Below, piece after piece: positions 44,324 through 56,164 of a DNA stretch of 64,000 bases; the stretch's first letter is position 1; each line of letters starts with the position of its first letter. Location: the NCBI GenBank assembly GCA_963921195.1, contig OY992537.1, positions 70,362,040 to 70,426,039 on the forward strand, given 5' to 3'. This DNA comes from Pegoplata infirma (taxonomy: Eukaryota; Arthropoda; Insecta; Diptera; Anthomyiidae). The position numbers and the translations under genes are program-made. Below the pieces are notes generated by a model. That model did not search any database. It saw nothing but the letters and a program-made list of their open reading frames with translations, and was not told the DNA's origin.

Positions 44324-45240
44324 TGCCAACTCTAAAAAAATATTTGTTTTTTGTCATAGTAATAAATGCCATCTCTGAAAAATACGCAAACAAGTGCAAA
44401 ATATTAAATTTTTGGCATAGGTAAAAATTATTTAGAATATTTAAGCCATCTTATGGAAGGTACATTGTTTTTTGTTACAATAATATGCGAAATAACTAGT
44501 TTTTTAGCTCTCCTGAACAGTAAGTTTTTTCGAGTTGGCATTTATTGAATATAGTTCGACGAATGTTTTCTATAGCGGAACATTTGTTGTGAAATGCCTC
44601 TTATATGTAATTTAAGTAAAATTTTTATAACAAATATTACTCATACGCTTCGCAAACGTACTGAAGAACAATATCTGCAAAGCGGCGCTTACAAAAAATA
44701 CTACGCTTTGTAAAATTTCTCATTATATCTTGGGACTTAAAAAATTTTCTGGACAATTTCTTAAAAAAAATCTTCAAGTTTTTCAAAAAAATTTCCAAAA
44801 AGGATTTTTAATGGCCTTTGTTAATTCAAAGCGGATTTTTTTTTTTGCGCAATTTAAATTTTCCAAAATTTTTTGGGAAAATTTCATTTTCATTTTTTCC
44901 TTAAATCTTTTGCAGTGAAATATTTTGCCATAAAACGCAAAAAAAGGAGATGCCAAAAATATTTGTGTACGCGACTTGTTTTTTTTTTAAACTTTAAAAT
45001 AGTAATAAAAAATCTTGAATTTTTCTAAATATCTAATATTTATTGATATTTTAGTTTAAACATTAACGATTTGTCATGTAAATCACTTTTGATACTTGGA
45101 GTATTGGGTTTTTTATATTTGATAAATAACATTGACAAAGGAATCTGACAAATTCCGAAAACATGGCGATGAAGTTTTACAAAAATTACCAACATAAATT
45201 TAAAACAGAAAAATAATTTTCCATAAAATTATTCTGTAAG
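44324..45240. other. Noncoding stretch with repeat fragments
   Basis: The stretch 44628-44660 matches 7995-8025, and 45120-45230 matches one arm of the 1875-2216 foldback (GGAATCTGACAAATTC). The remainder is unclassified. Confidence 0.45.
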
Positions 45241-45300
45241 CAGTGACGGGTACAGCTCTTGAGTTTGCGGGGGGGGGGGGGGGGGGGGGGGGCGGGGTTT
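45241..45300 (+). other. Transposon terminus with a G run
   Basis: CAGTGACGGGTACAGCTCTT and GAGTTTGCGG lead into a run of more than 20 G. It is the same terminus as the minus-strand one at 19190. The opposite end is not visible. Confidence 0.5.
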
Positions 45301-45931
45301 AACTTCGAAGAAAAAAAATCATCAATCATCAAAAAGTTGTAGGACAAGCAACATCAGGGATCCTTTTTTGCAAAAAAAAAAACAAAATATATGAGAATCT
45401 ATAAAATCATAAAAATTTTTATATATTGCCAAATATATAAAAAAATCAGAGCACTCCTATAAAGAAGCTTCAGTCTTAAATTTAAAAAAGGGTTGCCACC
45501 TTTTGAATTTCGCCAAACGAAAAAATACGGGTCAGATTAATTTTGATAGAGATTATTATATACGATTTTAGGGGTCGTACGTACATATATCTCCATATAA
45601 ACTACCCCAACAATTACACATTTTTGACAATAACGAACTTAACGAAGCCGAATTTGGACACGACTGGCACAATTGGATAGTTCTTCAAAAAACCTTTCGA
45701 TCTGTATAAAATGATCATATAGTTTCTTTTGAAGAAATGGAAAAAATCCTCAAAAAACGAAAAAAGTCCCGTTTTTCCCCTCCCCTTTGACCCGCTAAAT
45801 ATGAGAGTGGGCAGGTATATAAAACAGGTAACTCTTATTTTGCTCCCCTTTTTGCTATATGCAAGTTTCAGGGCAATCGGTGGGTGCCTTGTGAAATACC
45901 TTCCTTGTAAGATCCAAAGACAATTTGCCTA
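45301..45931. other. Noncoding stretch, nothing firm
   Basis: 'GCAAGTTTCAGGGCAATCGG' at 45859 followed by 'TGGGTGCCTTGTG' resembles the reverse of 30625-30665. Otherwise nothing was recognised. Confidence 0.35.
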
Positions 45932-46880
45932 TCGAAAAACTTTCAGATTCTGAAATATTCTTCCAATAGAATAAGTTTCAAATTCTGAGACTTTTTTTCA
46001 ACAGAAAGTCTCAGATATTGAGACTTTTTTTTGGAATATGTCTGAGATTCTGAGACTTTTTCCTATTAAATAAGTCTCAAATTCAGAGGATCTGAGAAAT
46101 TTTTCCTATAGAAAAAGTTTCAGATTCTTAGCCATTTTTCCTATCGAAAAAGTCTTAGACTCTGCGACCTTTTTTTCTGTAAACAAGTATAAAATTCTTT
46201 TTTTCTACAGAAAACATTTCAGATTTTGGGACATTTTTTTTTATTTTTCCTATAGAAAAAAACCACAGATTCTGACACATTTGCTTATAGAAAAAGTCTC
46301 AGATTCTGAAACATTTTTCCTATAGAAAAAGTCTCAGATTCTGAGATATTTTCCTTTTAGAAAAGTCTTAGACTCTGAGTAATTTTTCCTATAGAAAAAG
46401 TCTCAGATTCTGAGACTTTTTCTATAGGCTTTTTCCAATAGAAAAAGTCTTAGATTTTGAGATATTTTTCCAAAGAAAAAGTCTCAGATTCTAAGACACT
46501 TTTCCTAAAGAAAAAGTCTCATATTCAGAGATTGTTTTCTTGTAAAAAAATCTCTGATTCTGTGATATTTTTTCTATAGAAAAAGTCTTTGATTCTGAGG
46601 ATTTTTTTCTGTAGAAATATTCAATTTCTAATACATTTTTCCTAAAGGAAATTCTAATTTTTCCTAATGAAAATTTATTTTCATAATAAATTGATTGAAA
46701 AATGTTAGATTGGCAGATATTTTTTCACAAAAAATTTTTAGATTTAGTCCCATTTTTCCTTTAAAAATTTTCAGATTTTCTCTATAAAAATTTTTGGATT
46801 TGTTTTCTATGAAAAATTTTCGGATTTAAACATTTTTTCGTTTGGAAAATTTTTTAGAAAATTTCATTCTTTCTTTTTTT
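45932..46880 (-). repeat. Degenerate 35-bp satellite array, reverse orientation
   Basis: Units of the form GTCTCAGATTCTGAGACTTT or GACATTTTTCCTATAGAAAAA are the reverse complement of the variant with CTATAGG. The best units are at 46280-46420. Spacing and sequence decay to the right. It ends next to a GA/G-rich tract before block D. Confidence 0.85.
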
Positions 46881-46952
46881 CTTTTTAAAATTTGGAATGG
46901 AGGGGGAGGGGGGAGGGAATTTACCTTTTAAATTATTTTCTTTAAATTTTAT

Positions 46953-48900
46953 AAAATAAAAATATTTGTTGATAAATTATCACTAATTGCATTCCTGTTC
47001 AAAATCTTTGCCACTTTTTAAATGATTACGAATTATTTTTGCACCTTTATGGTGCTTAAATCAACTATACATAGATTGCTTCAATCAATACTGGAAATAT
47101 ACATAATTTCACTGCAATTTAAAACTCAAAACCAGAGACCAAATATAACAGTTATATGTGTATTTTTGTTTTAAAAAAATCATGAAACGAATGTTGTCCA
47201 AACTTAGTATTTTATATATGAAAAGACTTCTAAAGATGTCCCGTGTTAAAATTTGCAATAACATTTATTTTTTTGATTTTTTCATTAACAGTAAAAAATA
47301 ACAGTTATTAAAAACTTTTTGTTCAAACAATCTAAAATAACTTTTATTTTATATTTATTTGAGTAAATAACTGTTATAACAATTATTTTTAAAAAAAATC
47401 AATCAAGGTTTATATCTTTAAATCAATGATTGAAGTATTAGATATCAATAGGATTGTTCTGCATGCGTTTATTGTTCTTTTATTTTAATAACTCGAGGTT
47501 TTTAAGGCTCTAAGAGTTTTTAATAACAGTTATAAAAAATAAAAGTTTTTTATTTCCGTTATTTTGAACAGATATTTATATAAATCATTTCAAACTGTTA
47601 TTTTTAATTTTTATTTGAAAAAATATTTTTGAACAGTTAAATTTGATTTTTTTCAATAAATCTCATAACTGTTATGGTCTCTGCTCAAAACTGTGATATT
47701 GCCCACAGAAATCAAGCCTGAAAACTTAAGGTTAAGAAGCGGTCTCTGACTTCCATTTCCAGTTCAGCAATATTTCTGCTGGCACGTTAAAATAATTTGT
47801 TAATTACTTATTTTTTAACTCAAGTTAACAACTGCATCTACAGATACAATTCGTAAAACTATGCAAATTTAAATTTTATTTTGAAGATTTCAATTATAAG
47901 ATCAGCTTTATCATTCGTACAAGATCAATTTATATTTGAAAAATATAGTTAATAATATAGATAACTTGAAATAAAAGTTATTTAAATTTTTGCAGTACTT
48001 CATTATAAAGAACTCATTGTATAAAATTTAGGTATGTTTCTTAAGTCTTTTGTTTACCCCCCGATTTTTGTTTTTCTCTAAGAATTTAAACACTTGCTTA
48101 TTTGAACTGTAACTTCTTTTTTATACAGAATTCTTTTATTCTTTTGTTATATATCTACAATTGTACATGTTTTTGTACTTGTTTTTGAACATTTGTTAAA
48201 GAACGAATACAAAAAAAAAATAAAACACAATCTAACAAACACAACTTCTTCAGGTTTTACAAAACAAATATTCGTGATTTCTGATAAGCATCGTTTGTAA
48301 GTGCCAACTGTGTTCAAAATTTAAGCAAACAAAAAAAATATACCAAAAAAAATGCGGAAAGCTAATCAAAAACGCGTTACAAATAAAACTCCCAAACTAA
48401 GAACGAAAAAAACAAAAAAAAAATGTTAACTGAAAACCAATAGCTAACAAAATATTCCAATGAAAGCCTCCGAAGAAACAAACCAAAAAAAAAAAACAAA
48501 AGCTAACAAGAACAATACTCCTACCAAACAAAAAAAAAAATAATGTACAAATAAAACACCTTAAACAAATTTAACCAAACCAACAAATGAACAACCAAAT
48601 CCAAAAAATAAACGCCAATTTTACCAAAGCCAAGTTCAATATTGTTACGCCAGTTAAGGTGTTTTTGCCGTTGTTAACCGCAGAAAAACAAAATAAAACT
48701 AAAAACAAATGCGTTTTATATTGCATTTGTAACTCCCCATTCAAATGTTATTGACTATCAATTGTCAGCTACTTGAAACGAACAAAAAAAAAAAACACAA
48801 AATTCACAACTATTTCTTTTGGTATGTTTTTCATTTAGTTTTAAAAATTTCCGTTAACCCTTAACTGAACAGCGTCAAATGTTGGAAAAGATTACAAAAC
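46953..48900 (+). repeat. Duplicated block D (partner of block C)
   Basis: It matches 15188-16598 from AAAATATTTGTTGATAA to the GCGTCAAATGTT end. It carries an extra 551-bp hAT MITE with an 8-bp duplication, and few other differences. Both copies end at the same place. Confidence 0.85.
47133..47683. mobile_element. 551-bp hAT-type MITE in block D
   Basis: CTCAAAAC flanks it at 47125-47132 and 47684-47691; block C has the empty site (CTCCAAAC, one difference). The ends are CAGAGACC and GGTCTCTG, then ATAACAGTTAT inverted on both sides. TAACAGTTAT-like motifs recur throughout. There is no transposase. The 8-bp duplication and CAGAG start mark it as hAT. Confidence 0.92.
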
Positions 48901-50708
48901 TCAGAAGAAGCAATTATTTGCTACATTGGACTGGAATTTTTTATGTATAGAAAAAAAGTTTTTCTTCCGATTTTAAACGTCCGAGAAATTTTTTATTGTA
49001 AAGGTAATTATGTGGCACAACTTTGAGGCCAGCCATATTCAAATAACCCGTGGCGACCGGCGATCAAATTTTTAGATTTTTGATAATTAAAAAATATAAA
49101 AAAATATGTCATAGAACAAATTATATTAATTTTGCTGCGCTGAACACGAATAACAAAAAATAAATACAATTGGCCGATCGTTTTTCGAGATATCGCTATT
49201 TGCAAAAAAATTTCGGGTTTTACCAACGTTCAAGAAATTGTGTTAAAAAAAATCTTAAAATGCCTTTTGGTCGAATTAGGTCAAGCGGTTTTCAATATGT
49301 CAGCATTTGAAATTTGTCAAATAATTTTTAAAAAAAATTTCACACATTATTTTTTTTTTCGACTATTTCATAGAATTTGAGACAAACTTTCAGATAAACT
49401 AAATTCGAGCCAAATCAAAAGTTTAGAGTTTTTCGTGAGAATTTTCTACAAAAAAATTAAAATAATCGCATTTGGCCCAAATTTATTTTCAATGAAAGTT
49501 TGTCTTATGCCCTGATTCAGTATGTCGTACAAAGTGAGTGACTAGAAATTTTGTACGTAAAACAAAAACAAATTTGAGTTTTTTGTTTTTGTTTTATGTA
49601 CAAATTTTGTAGTCACTCACTTCGACCGAGATAGCGAATCGCACAGTTAAGCTCTATGAAAGAGTCAAGGGAAAGAAGTTTTGCGATTTTTTTAAAAAAA
49701 TCTTAAGCGTAGGAAAGTCTCCATTTTTTGTCAATTTCAAATACTCCTTGCTTCATACAGACTTGTATTTATCTCTACTCCACCAATTTCAGATGTAATT
49801 TGCAAAAGATCAATTGATGCTCATATATGTGGCAAAAATTAATAAGTGCACAAGTCCACAGAAAAAAATATTGAGAAAAACAATTTAAGTAATCATTTCT
49901 TTAAATTTTTAAATAAGATTTGAGTAATTTTTTTAATGACGCAATTAAAAATTTACTCAAAAATTTAAAAAAATAATTTGAGTAAATAATTTAATACAAA
50001 ATTTAAGAATTTTTTTATTCTCTCGTGTTTTGAATTCTCATTTAGTTTATAGTTTTTTGTATATGTATATGAAAGTTTGAAATCATCTTTACGAAATTTT
50101 TCTATGTCTTTAAGACATATATATATTTGCTTAAATTTAAATTTAAAAAAAAAAATAAATTGATAATTTTTGAGTAAATTTTTATTTCCGAAAATAAAAA
50201 TTTCCGAAAGCTGTCGACATCACCACTTGTTGTCAATTAAGTTTTTCAGATTTTCTCATAGTACAACAAAAATAATTATTTCTCAGAAATAATTAATATG
50301 GACTCAAACCGAAATAAATAAAAACTTCAGTTAATTTACTAAAATTTTTTAAATAAGCATTTAATAATTTTTTTATTAAAAATTTCGTTTACTGGTGCAA
50401 AATTGAGTATTTTTTTACTTAATAGCATTAAAAATTTACTCAAATTTGTTTTTTATTTTTTTCTGTGTGTTTTTATACTACTTTTCAGGTGAGCATTTTT
50501 AAGCTTTAAATTCAAATACCAAGTCTGGGTTTAAAGATTTGAACATTTTGTGCATGTAAATATCACAAGCATTATTATCGACACAATCTTCGCTACTAAA
50601 AAGGTGATATTTATTGATACAACTGAGATATCGGGTGAAAACCATTGATATTGTTATTGCGGTTTACAAAATTACATTTTAATCTAAGTATATCTCGAGA
50701 TATGCAGT
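48901..50708. other. AT-rich noncoding stretch
   Basis: Phrases such as 'TTCGAGATATCGC' and GCTGAACACGAATAAC recur from 43.0 kb, so old repeats are present. 49540-49625 holds a short inverted pair around TTTTGTACGTAAAACAAAAA and TTTTTGTTTTATGTAC. No gene was found. Confidence 0.4.
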
Positions 50709-52385
50709 AGGGTGGATCGAGAAATGCTTTTTCACGAATTTCGCTTGGGCGCTATGCGGAATTGGTAAGAATAGATGTCAAAACGATGTGGTTAAAATTT
50801 CAGGAAGATCGCACTTCATCTTGGGGTCCCCCTCCAGCGCTGAAGTTTCAACTTTTTTAAGCCAAAGAGCATTTTTTTAAAAAAATTGTAAAAAATTCAA
50901 ATTTGATCAGATCTTCTTAATTTTGGATTTTATGTGGTCTAGTTAATCATATCTTTTTAGATTTTAAATATCAGCTTAATACGATATCGCTAACCTCCAA
51001 AAACTAGAGGTGGAATAGTATGCTTACATTTTGGAGAAACCCGAAAAGCAACTTTTTGCAATTATGTAAAAAAAAAAAAAAAACATTAAAATTGCAAAAT
51101 ATGATTTTTTTCTTCCCGACTTGGAAAATAGACTACCCAAAGATTCCAAAACCGTTAAAACCAAAAAATACGAAATTCTTGAACGGCGTGTGGACCAATC
51201 TCAACTTACGATATTTTCAAAAAATTTATTTCATACATTTTTTTTGCTATATTGTTCTATATTTTAAGCATTTTTTACAAATTATGTCATATTTTCCTAT
51301 TAAAGATATTCTCATTAAAATTTAAGAGATCATTAACCCTTGTCGACATGGGGTCATATGAGTCCCACACAAAAATAGTTTTTACCAAATACAAATAGCT
51401 TAAAATTAAAAACTTTTATGAGCTTACAATTAGCGGATATTTTTCGTATATGTAATATCACGGTGTGGTTGAACAAGTTTAATTAAAGGTTCGTTGCATA
51501 TAAAATTTTATTGCAGATTATGCTAGTTGGCACCCGTACAAGCAGTTTAATCTGAAAAAAATCGTTAGTGAGGTTTTTGACATAATAAGATTTTCATCTT
51601 ATTGGATGCTACAGAAAAACGGTACAACTTGTGTTAAAGTGTAACAAATGATAAATAAAGGTTGATGTCCGCTAAACTCATAAAAGTTTTCAATTTTAAT
51701 CTATTTGTAATTGGTAAAAAACAATTTCTTATATGGGACTCATATGACCCCACGTCGACAAGGGTTAATGATCTCTTAAATATTAGTGAAAATATCTTAA
51801 TAGGAAAATATGACATAATTTGTAAAAAATGTTTAAAATATAGAACAATATAGCAAAAAAATGTATGAAATAAATTTTTTGAAAATATCGTAAGTTGAGA
51901 TTGGTCCACACGCCGTTAAAGAATTTCGTATTTTTTGGTTTTAAGGGTTTTGGAATCCTTGGGTAGTCTATTTTCCAAGTCGCGAAGAAAAAAAATCATA
52001 TTTTGCAATTTGAATGTGTTTTTTTTTACATAATTGCAAAAAGTTACTTTTCGGGTTTCTCCAAAATGTAAGCATAATTTTCCACCTCTGTTTTTTGGAG
52101 GTTAGCGATATCGTATTAAGCTGATATTTAAAATCTAAATAGATGTGATTAACTAGACCACATAAAATCCAAAATTAAGAAGATCTGATCAAATTTAAAT
52201 TTTTTTCAGTTTTTTTAAAAAATGATCTTTGGCTTAAAAAAGTGGAGACTTCAGCGCTGGAGGGGGACCCCAAGATGAAGTGCGATCTTCCTGAAATTTT
52301 AACCACATCGTTTTGGCATTTTTTTACCAATCTCGCATAGCGGCTAAGCGAAATTCGTGAAAAAGCATTTTTCGATCCGCCCTAT
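50709..52385. mobile_element. 1677-bp foldback element with arms of about 735 bp
   Basis: TATGCAGT flanks it on both sides (50701-50708 and 52386-52393). The left arm (to about 51445) starts AGGGTGGATCGAGAAATGCT and the right arm (from about 51655) ends in the mirror AGCATTTTTCGATCCGCCCT. The arms match throughout, including GGGGTCCCCCTCCAGCGCTG and the 'GTCGACATGGGGTCATATGA' segment. The spacer is about 210 bp. Open frames in the arms are mirrored and resemble no transposase. Confidence 0.9.
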
Positions 52386-52393
52386 TATGCAGT

Positions 52394-52759
52394 TATGTAT
52401 CGCTGTAAATTACAATTTATCATCTTCAACAATTGCTGATTTTAAAATAAGGAATAAAAACTTAACTCAGATATGTTGTTTCGATTTTTTTTTTCCTCTA
52501 AAAAAAATTAGTTGTGGAGTTCTGAAATCAATATCTGAGAAAGTAATGGTCCAATTATCTGAAATCAATGTCTCAGCCACTTACAACCTAATGGTCCAAT
52601 TTTCATAAAAACTTGATACAATACGAAAATTGATATGGAGATTCCGAAAATGCGAAAACACGTTTTGGACATAACTAGACTTATGTTGTTATGAGTGTTG
52701 CCACAGACATATTCTATTGAAAGGCTTTAAGATTCCACTCCACTCCAATTCAAATCTTT
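52394..52759. other. Noncoding stretch, nothing recognised
   Basis: It continues the sequence found left of the foldback. No gene or repeat boundary was seen. Confidence 0.4.
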
Positions 52760-53186
52760 TTTTCGAAAATCAACGTACGCATGATAACGCGTGAGAGTGA
52801 CTAATACCAATTTTACTCACGTGATTGGGAGTAGAAAAAAATTGCGTTTGTGGGTGTGCGTGAGTTAGATTTTTGCATGAGTGAATATGCGTGAATTTAC
52901 TTGATTTTTTTTTCGTATTTCCTTTCATTCCGAAAAAAGAAAAAAAAATTAATTATTCAAAACTTAAAATTTTATTAAAAATTTTATTACACTTTAAAAT
53001 TTTTAATTTTTAAAATTTTTTTTGTATAAAAAAAAGTTTTGTGAGGTTAAGACAATGTGTGTGAAGCTTGTGTGAGTGCAGTTGAGTATGTTCGAATAAT
53101 TCAAATAATTGTTTTACAAAAGTGGTTATTAAAAAATATTTTTATTAACAAAAAAATAAACAATTCAAACAAAAAACTAAACCAAC

Positions 53187-53345
53187 AGCCCCGTAGGCTA
53201 GTTGGTAGCGTGCTAGCCTTTCAACGTGGGTTCGATTCCCACCAGATTCCTTGGTTTTTTTCGCTACAACGAGACGACGGTCATTGTTACCAGTTCTTGG
53301 TTAGGTGGAATTTATTAAAAACATGAGTTGTAAATATATAGAATG
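53187..53345 (+). mobile_element. tRNA-derived SINE, copy 2 (internally shortened)
   Basis: GCCCCGTAGGCTAGTTGGTA and GCGTGCTAGCC are followed directly by TTTCAACGTGGGTTCGATTC, so about 12 bases between anticodon arm and T arm are missing. The body TCGCTACAACGAGACGACGG and the 'GTTACCAGTTCTTGG' stretch match copies 1 and 3. The target duplication is not clear. Confidence 0.85.
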
Positions 53346-53462
53346 AATAAATAAAAATAATTCAAAATTTAAATTATTAAAACTAAAAATAAAAATAATT
53401 AATATTTTATGAACGAAATATAAGTAAAAAAAAATTTAGTAACTGAATTTACTTTTTTATGT

Positions 53463-53676
53463 TTTTATATAGTTTTTGATCACATGATCAATTATTTTTA
53501 TTTATTCTTTCTATTTATATACAACTCATTTTTAATAAATTCAACCTAACCGAGAACTGGTAACAATGACCGTCGTCTCGTTGTAGCGAAAAAAACCAAG
53601 GGTTCTGGTGGGAATCGAACCCACGACCCCCACGTTGAAAGGCTAGCACGCTACCAGCTAGCCTACGGGGGCCCCC
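53463..53676 (-). mobile_element. tRNA-derived SINE, copy 3
   Basis: A perfect 14-bp target duplication TTACTTTTTTATGT lies at 53449-53462 and 53677-53690. On the minus strand it reads GGGGGCCCCCGTAGGCTAGC, GGTAGCGTGCTAGCC, TTTCAACG, GTGGGTTCGATTCCCACC, then the same body and the TGATCATGTGATCA hairpin as copy 1. The presumed anticodon loop differs from copy 1 (TTC, not TGC). Confidence 0.9.
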
Positions 53677-53724
53677 TTACTTTTTTATGTAAAAAATGCA
53701 TAAACAACTTTAAAAATTTTATAT

Positions 53725-54095
53725 TTTAAGTGGGTGGTAGTCGGCGGGGACGTTGGAGGACACCTTTTCCCTCTTAATAAATGTTTACAAATTAATTTTT
53801 AAGATATTAATGCATAAAAAACATTATCATTATTTTCTATAACAACGCCCTTAAAAGAGGGCGGGCCAAACAAAAATATATTTTTTTCTGGTGGTGTTTT
53901 AGTTCTTTAAGGAGGAACATTGACCATAAAACAATTGTACCAAACTTCAGGAGTAAAGCTCTTTTATTTTGGACTGTATCGTGCCCTCCCAAGACGGACA
54001 TCGCTAGAAAGTCTTAGAATTGATCACTGATCAATTATATGTATACTACATATATGGGGTTCTAGACCGGTATTTCGATACAGTAGTTTGAGGGT
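53725..54095 (+). mobile_element. DINE-like repeat, family 1, shortened
   Basis: It has 'GGCGGGGACGTTGGAGGACA', AACGCCCTTAAAAGAGGGCG, GGACTGTATCGTG, a short ACGGACATCGCTAGAAAGTC block, ATATGGGGTTCTAGACCGGT and the end AGTTTGAGGGTATAAAA. It lies inside the hAT fragment. Confidence 0.65.
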
Positions 54096-54399
54096 ATAAA
54101 AAAATAATTGTTCGATTAATTGACACAAATTAAACAATTTACGCGTTATTCGAAAATCGTCGTTTTTAAATTAATCGAACAAGAGTTTGGGTTTGTTTGA
54201 TCGATTAATCCAATTATTCTTAATCGGTTGGCAACTCTAGTATGAGTGCACATGAGTGTGATTTTTTTTTTTTTAATTAACTCACGTGATTGTGATAAGA
54301 AAAAATATGCTCGTGAGTGATTGTGCCTGATTGGAAAATTCCTTCCGTGAGTGGGTTTAAGTCAAAAGTCACTCATGCGCCCATCTCTAATAAAAATAA

Positions 54400-55117
54400 T
54401 AGAAATTTGTGGAAGATAAATTGAAACTCAATGAATATCAATCGAACTTCGAAAAAGGTCAAGGTTTAAATAAGTGGAAATTGGCATGAAATTCGAATAA
54501 ATTGTACCGATATTTTTTGAATTTCAATTGATTCTCTATTAAATTTCACTTGATTTTTTTTATTTATTTTTAATTGATTTTTTCCTATTTGATCTTATAG
54601 TTTTTGAATGTCAAGAGTACCTTTTTGAATTTAAATATATCTTTTTTGAATTTTAAATGATTTTTTTTCGATCTTGAATTGATATAACTTGAAATTCATT
54701 TCAATTTTTTTCTACTTTAAACTTCAATTGGTTTTCGAATTGCGTTGATGCTTTCCAAATTTCAAATTAAATTTTCGAATCTTGAATTCAATAGAATTTT
54801 AAAAATTTAAATGCAATCTTCGAGTTTAAAATGAAATCTTGAAACATATTAAATAAAGCCTATAAATTAAACTTTTCGAATTTTAACAGATCTTTTTCGA
54901 TTTTTTTCTGGTCTATTTCGAACTTCAAATAATCTTTAACGAAATTAAATTCCTCTTATCCGAATTTAATGGAATTTCTCTAATCTTTATTGATGTTTTA
55001 CGAATTTCAGTGAACTTTTTCAGATTTCATTTCTTTGGTTTTAATTTAAAATATTATTTATATTAAATTTAATTACAACAATTTTCTAGTAAGTTAATGC
55101 ATTTATTTTAAGTTTAC
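54400..55117. repeat. Degenerate repeats rich in TCAATTGA and TTCGAA
   Basis: The same loose vocabulary as 20816-22394 ('TTTTTGAATTTCAATTGATT', 'TTTCGAACTTC'). It lies directly left of block B, as the other lies left of block A, so the duplicated segment may extend through it. Confidence 0.5.
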
Positions 55118-55619
55118 TGCATTTAAGGTTTAATCCCAAACTTCAACTGATTAACTCCGTTTTTTTTTTTTTTGCCTTAATGTTGAGTATTAGAAAGACA
55201 TTTTTGTTAATTACAACAAATTTACTAAAACTTTTTTCATTTACTTATTTTTTGTATTGTTTTTTTTTTTTGTTTAATTCTTTTGTGTGTGTTTTGGGTC
55301 GTGTGATCTCTCAAGTACAAGGTTGTTAAGGTAAAAAACATCATTTACTTGTTGCAAAGTAATGTTAGCATGAAACAAGTTCGTGTCTTAAGTCTTTTGT
55401 TTTGTTTGTGTTCATTGTTTTGATAAGAAATAATCATGTGTTATTTTACTAACTAAACAAGATATAAATGTAATGTCTCTTTTTTCTTTAAAAAAAATAA
55501 TTAAATTGATAATTAAGTACAAACTTAATAAAAGGCATGTGTAAAGTTTTAAGGAACAATTTTTAATTACGATTAAACTAATTTGGAAATTAATAAAGTG
55601 AGTTTAGATTCAAGGCAAA

Positions 55620-56040
55620 TTCTTAAAATATAGCAACTTTAACGACAGGACAGGCAGGCGGAATAACGGATGGACAGATTTACTCAAGGGATGTTGATAT
55701 CAGGAAAATATGTTATGAGAAGAAGGAAAGAGGAAGTAGTGTTTGTGGATATTTGACTTGAATTTATCTACATTGAAAGAAACTGGGAAGACCTCTGCGG
55801 GAAGATTATTCAACATACAGCTAGTTCGACTGATGAATGAACCTTCTCTGTATTGCGCTGTGCGATCAACTGGACAATCAACAACTAGAGTAAAGCGAAC
55901 AAAAAGTCGAGCTCTAGGGATAAGTTCACTTATCTCAGCAGAAAACTTTCCATGGTATTTCGATATTTTGATACTTTACTCACGGAATGACAAAGCGACT
56001 ATACCCTCATACCAGGATGGTATGAGTTTAGGTTGTGCGG
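55620..56040 (+). mobile_element. Old DINE-like copy, partner of 22905-23325
   Basis: 'ACGACAGGACAGGCAGGCGG', AATAACGGATGGACAGATTT and the end CACGGAATGACAAAGCGACT, ATACCCTCATACCA match the block A copy. A 24-bp segment is missing, near 55885. The open frame across it is discussed among the rejected items. Confidence 0.5.
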
Positions 56041-56164
56041 AAGTTGGAGTTTGGAGAAGTTGGTTTTAAAATAAAGGTTAATTTTTTTATAAAAACTTTT
56101 GTAATTGAAAATCGGACGTAAACTTAGTAATTCTTTACATTTTTTTCTAAAAATTTTCCAGTTC

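Larger units (their letters stand above)
53085..54243. mobile_element. hAT fragment related to 10174-11887, host of nested insertions
   Basis: GTTCGAATAATTCAAATAAT and TTTTATTAACAAAAAAATAA at the left, and 'AATTAATCGAACAAGAG', 'GTTTGATCGATTAATC' and GGCAACTCTA at the right, are the reverse of the ends of the 10.2-kb hAT. GTGTGAGTGC on the left and GTATGAGTGC on the right may be a worn target duplication. Most of the interior is replaced by insertions. Confidence 0.65.
52760..54397. mobile_element. 'AGAGATGGGC' element with CACGTG motifs, deeply interrupted
   Basis: The left part (52770-53085) has AACGCGTGAGAGTGAC and TTTACTCACGTGATTGGGAG. The right part (54244-54397) has AACTCACGTGATTGTGATAA and ends CGCCCATCTCTA, the mirror of TAGAGATGGGCG. 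Between them sits an hAT fragment with two SINEs and a DINE-like copy inside. The left terminus is diverged. Confidence 0.55.

Noticed and set aside
51020..51325. 101-codon open frame and its minus-strand mirror at 51634-51909
   Set aside because: Both lie in the mirrored arms of a foldback element; the composition is AT-driven and no transposase motif is present.
53057..53326. 89-codon open frame across the SINE
   Set aside because: It reads through the tRNA-like head and the SINE body; a product of the repeat.
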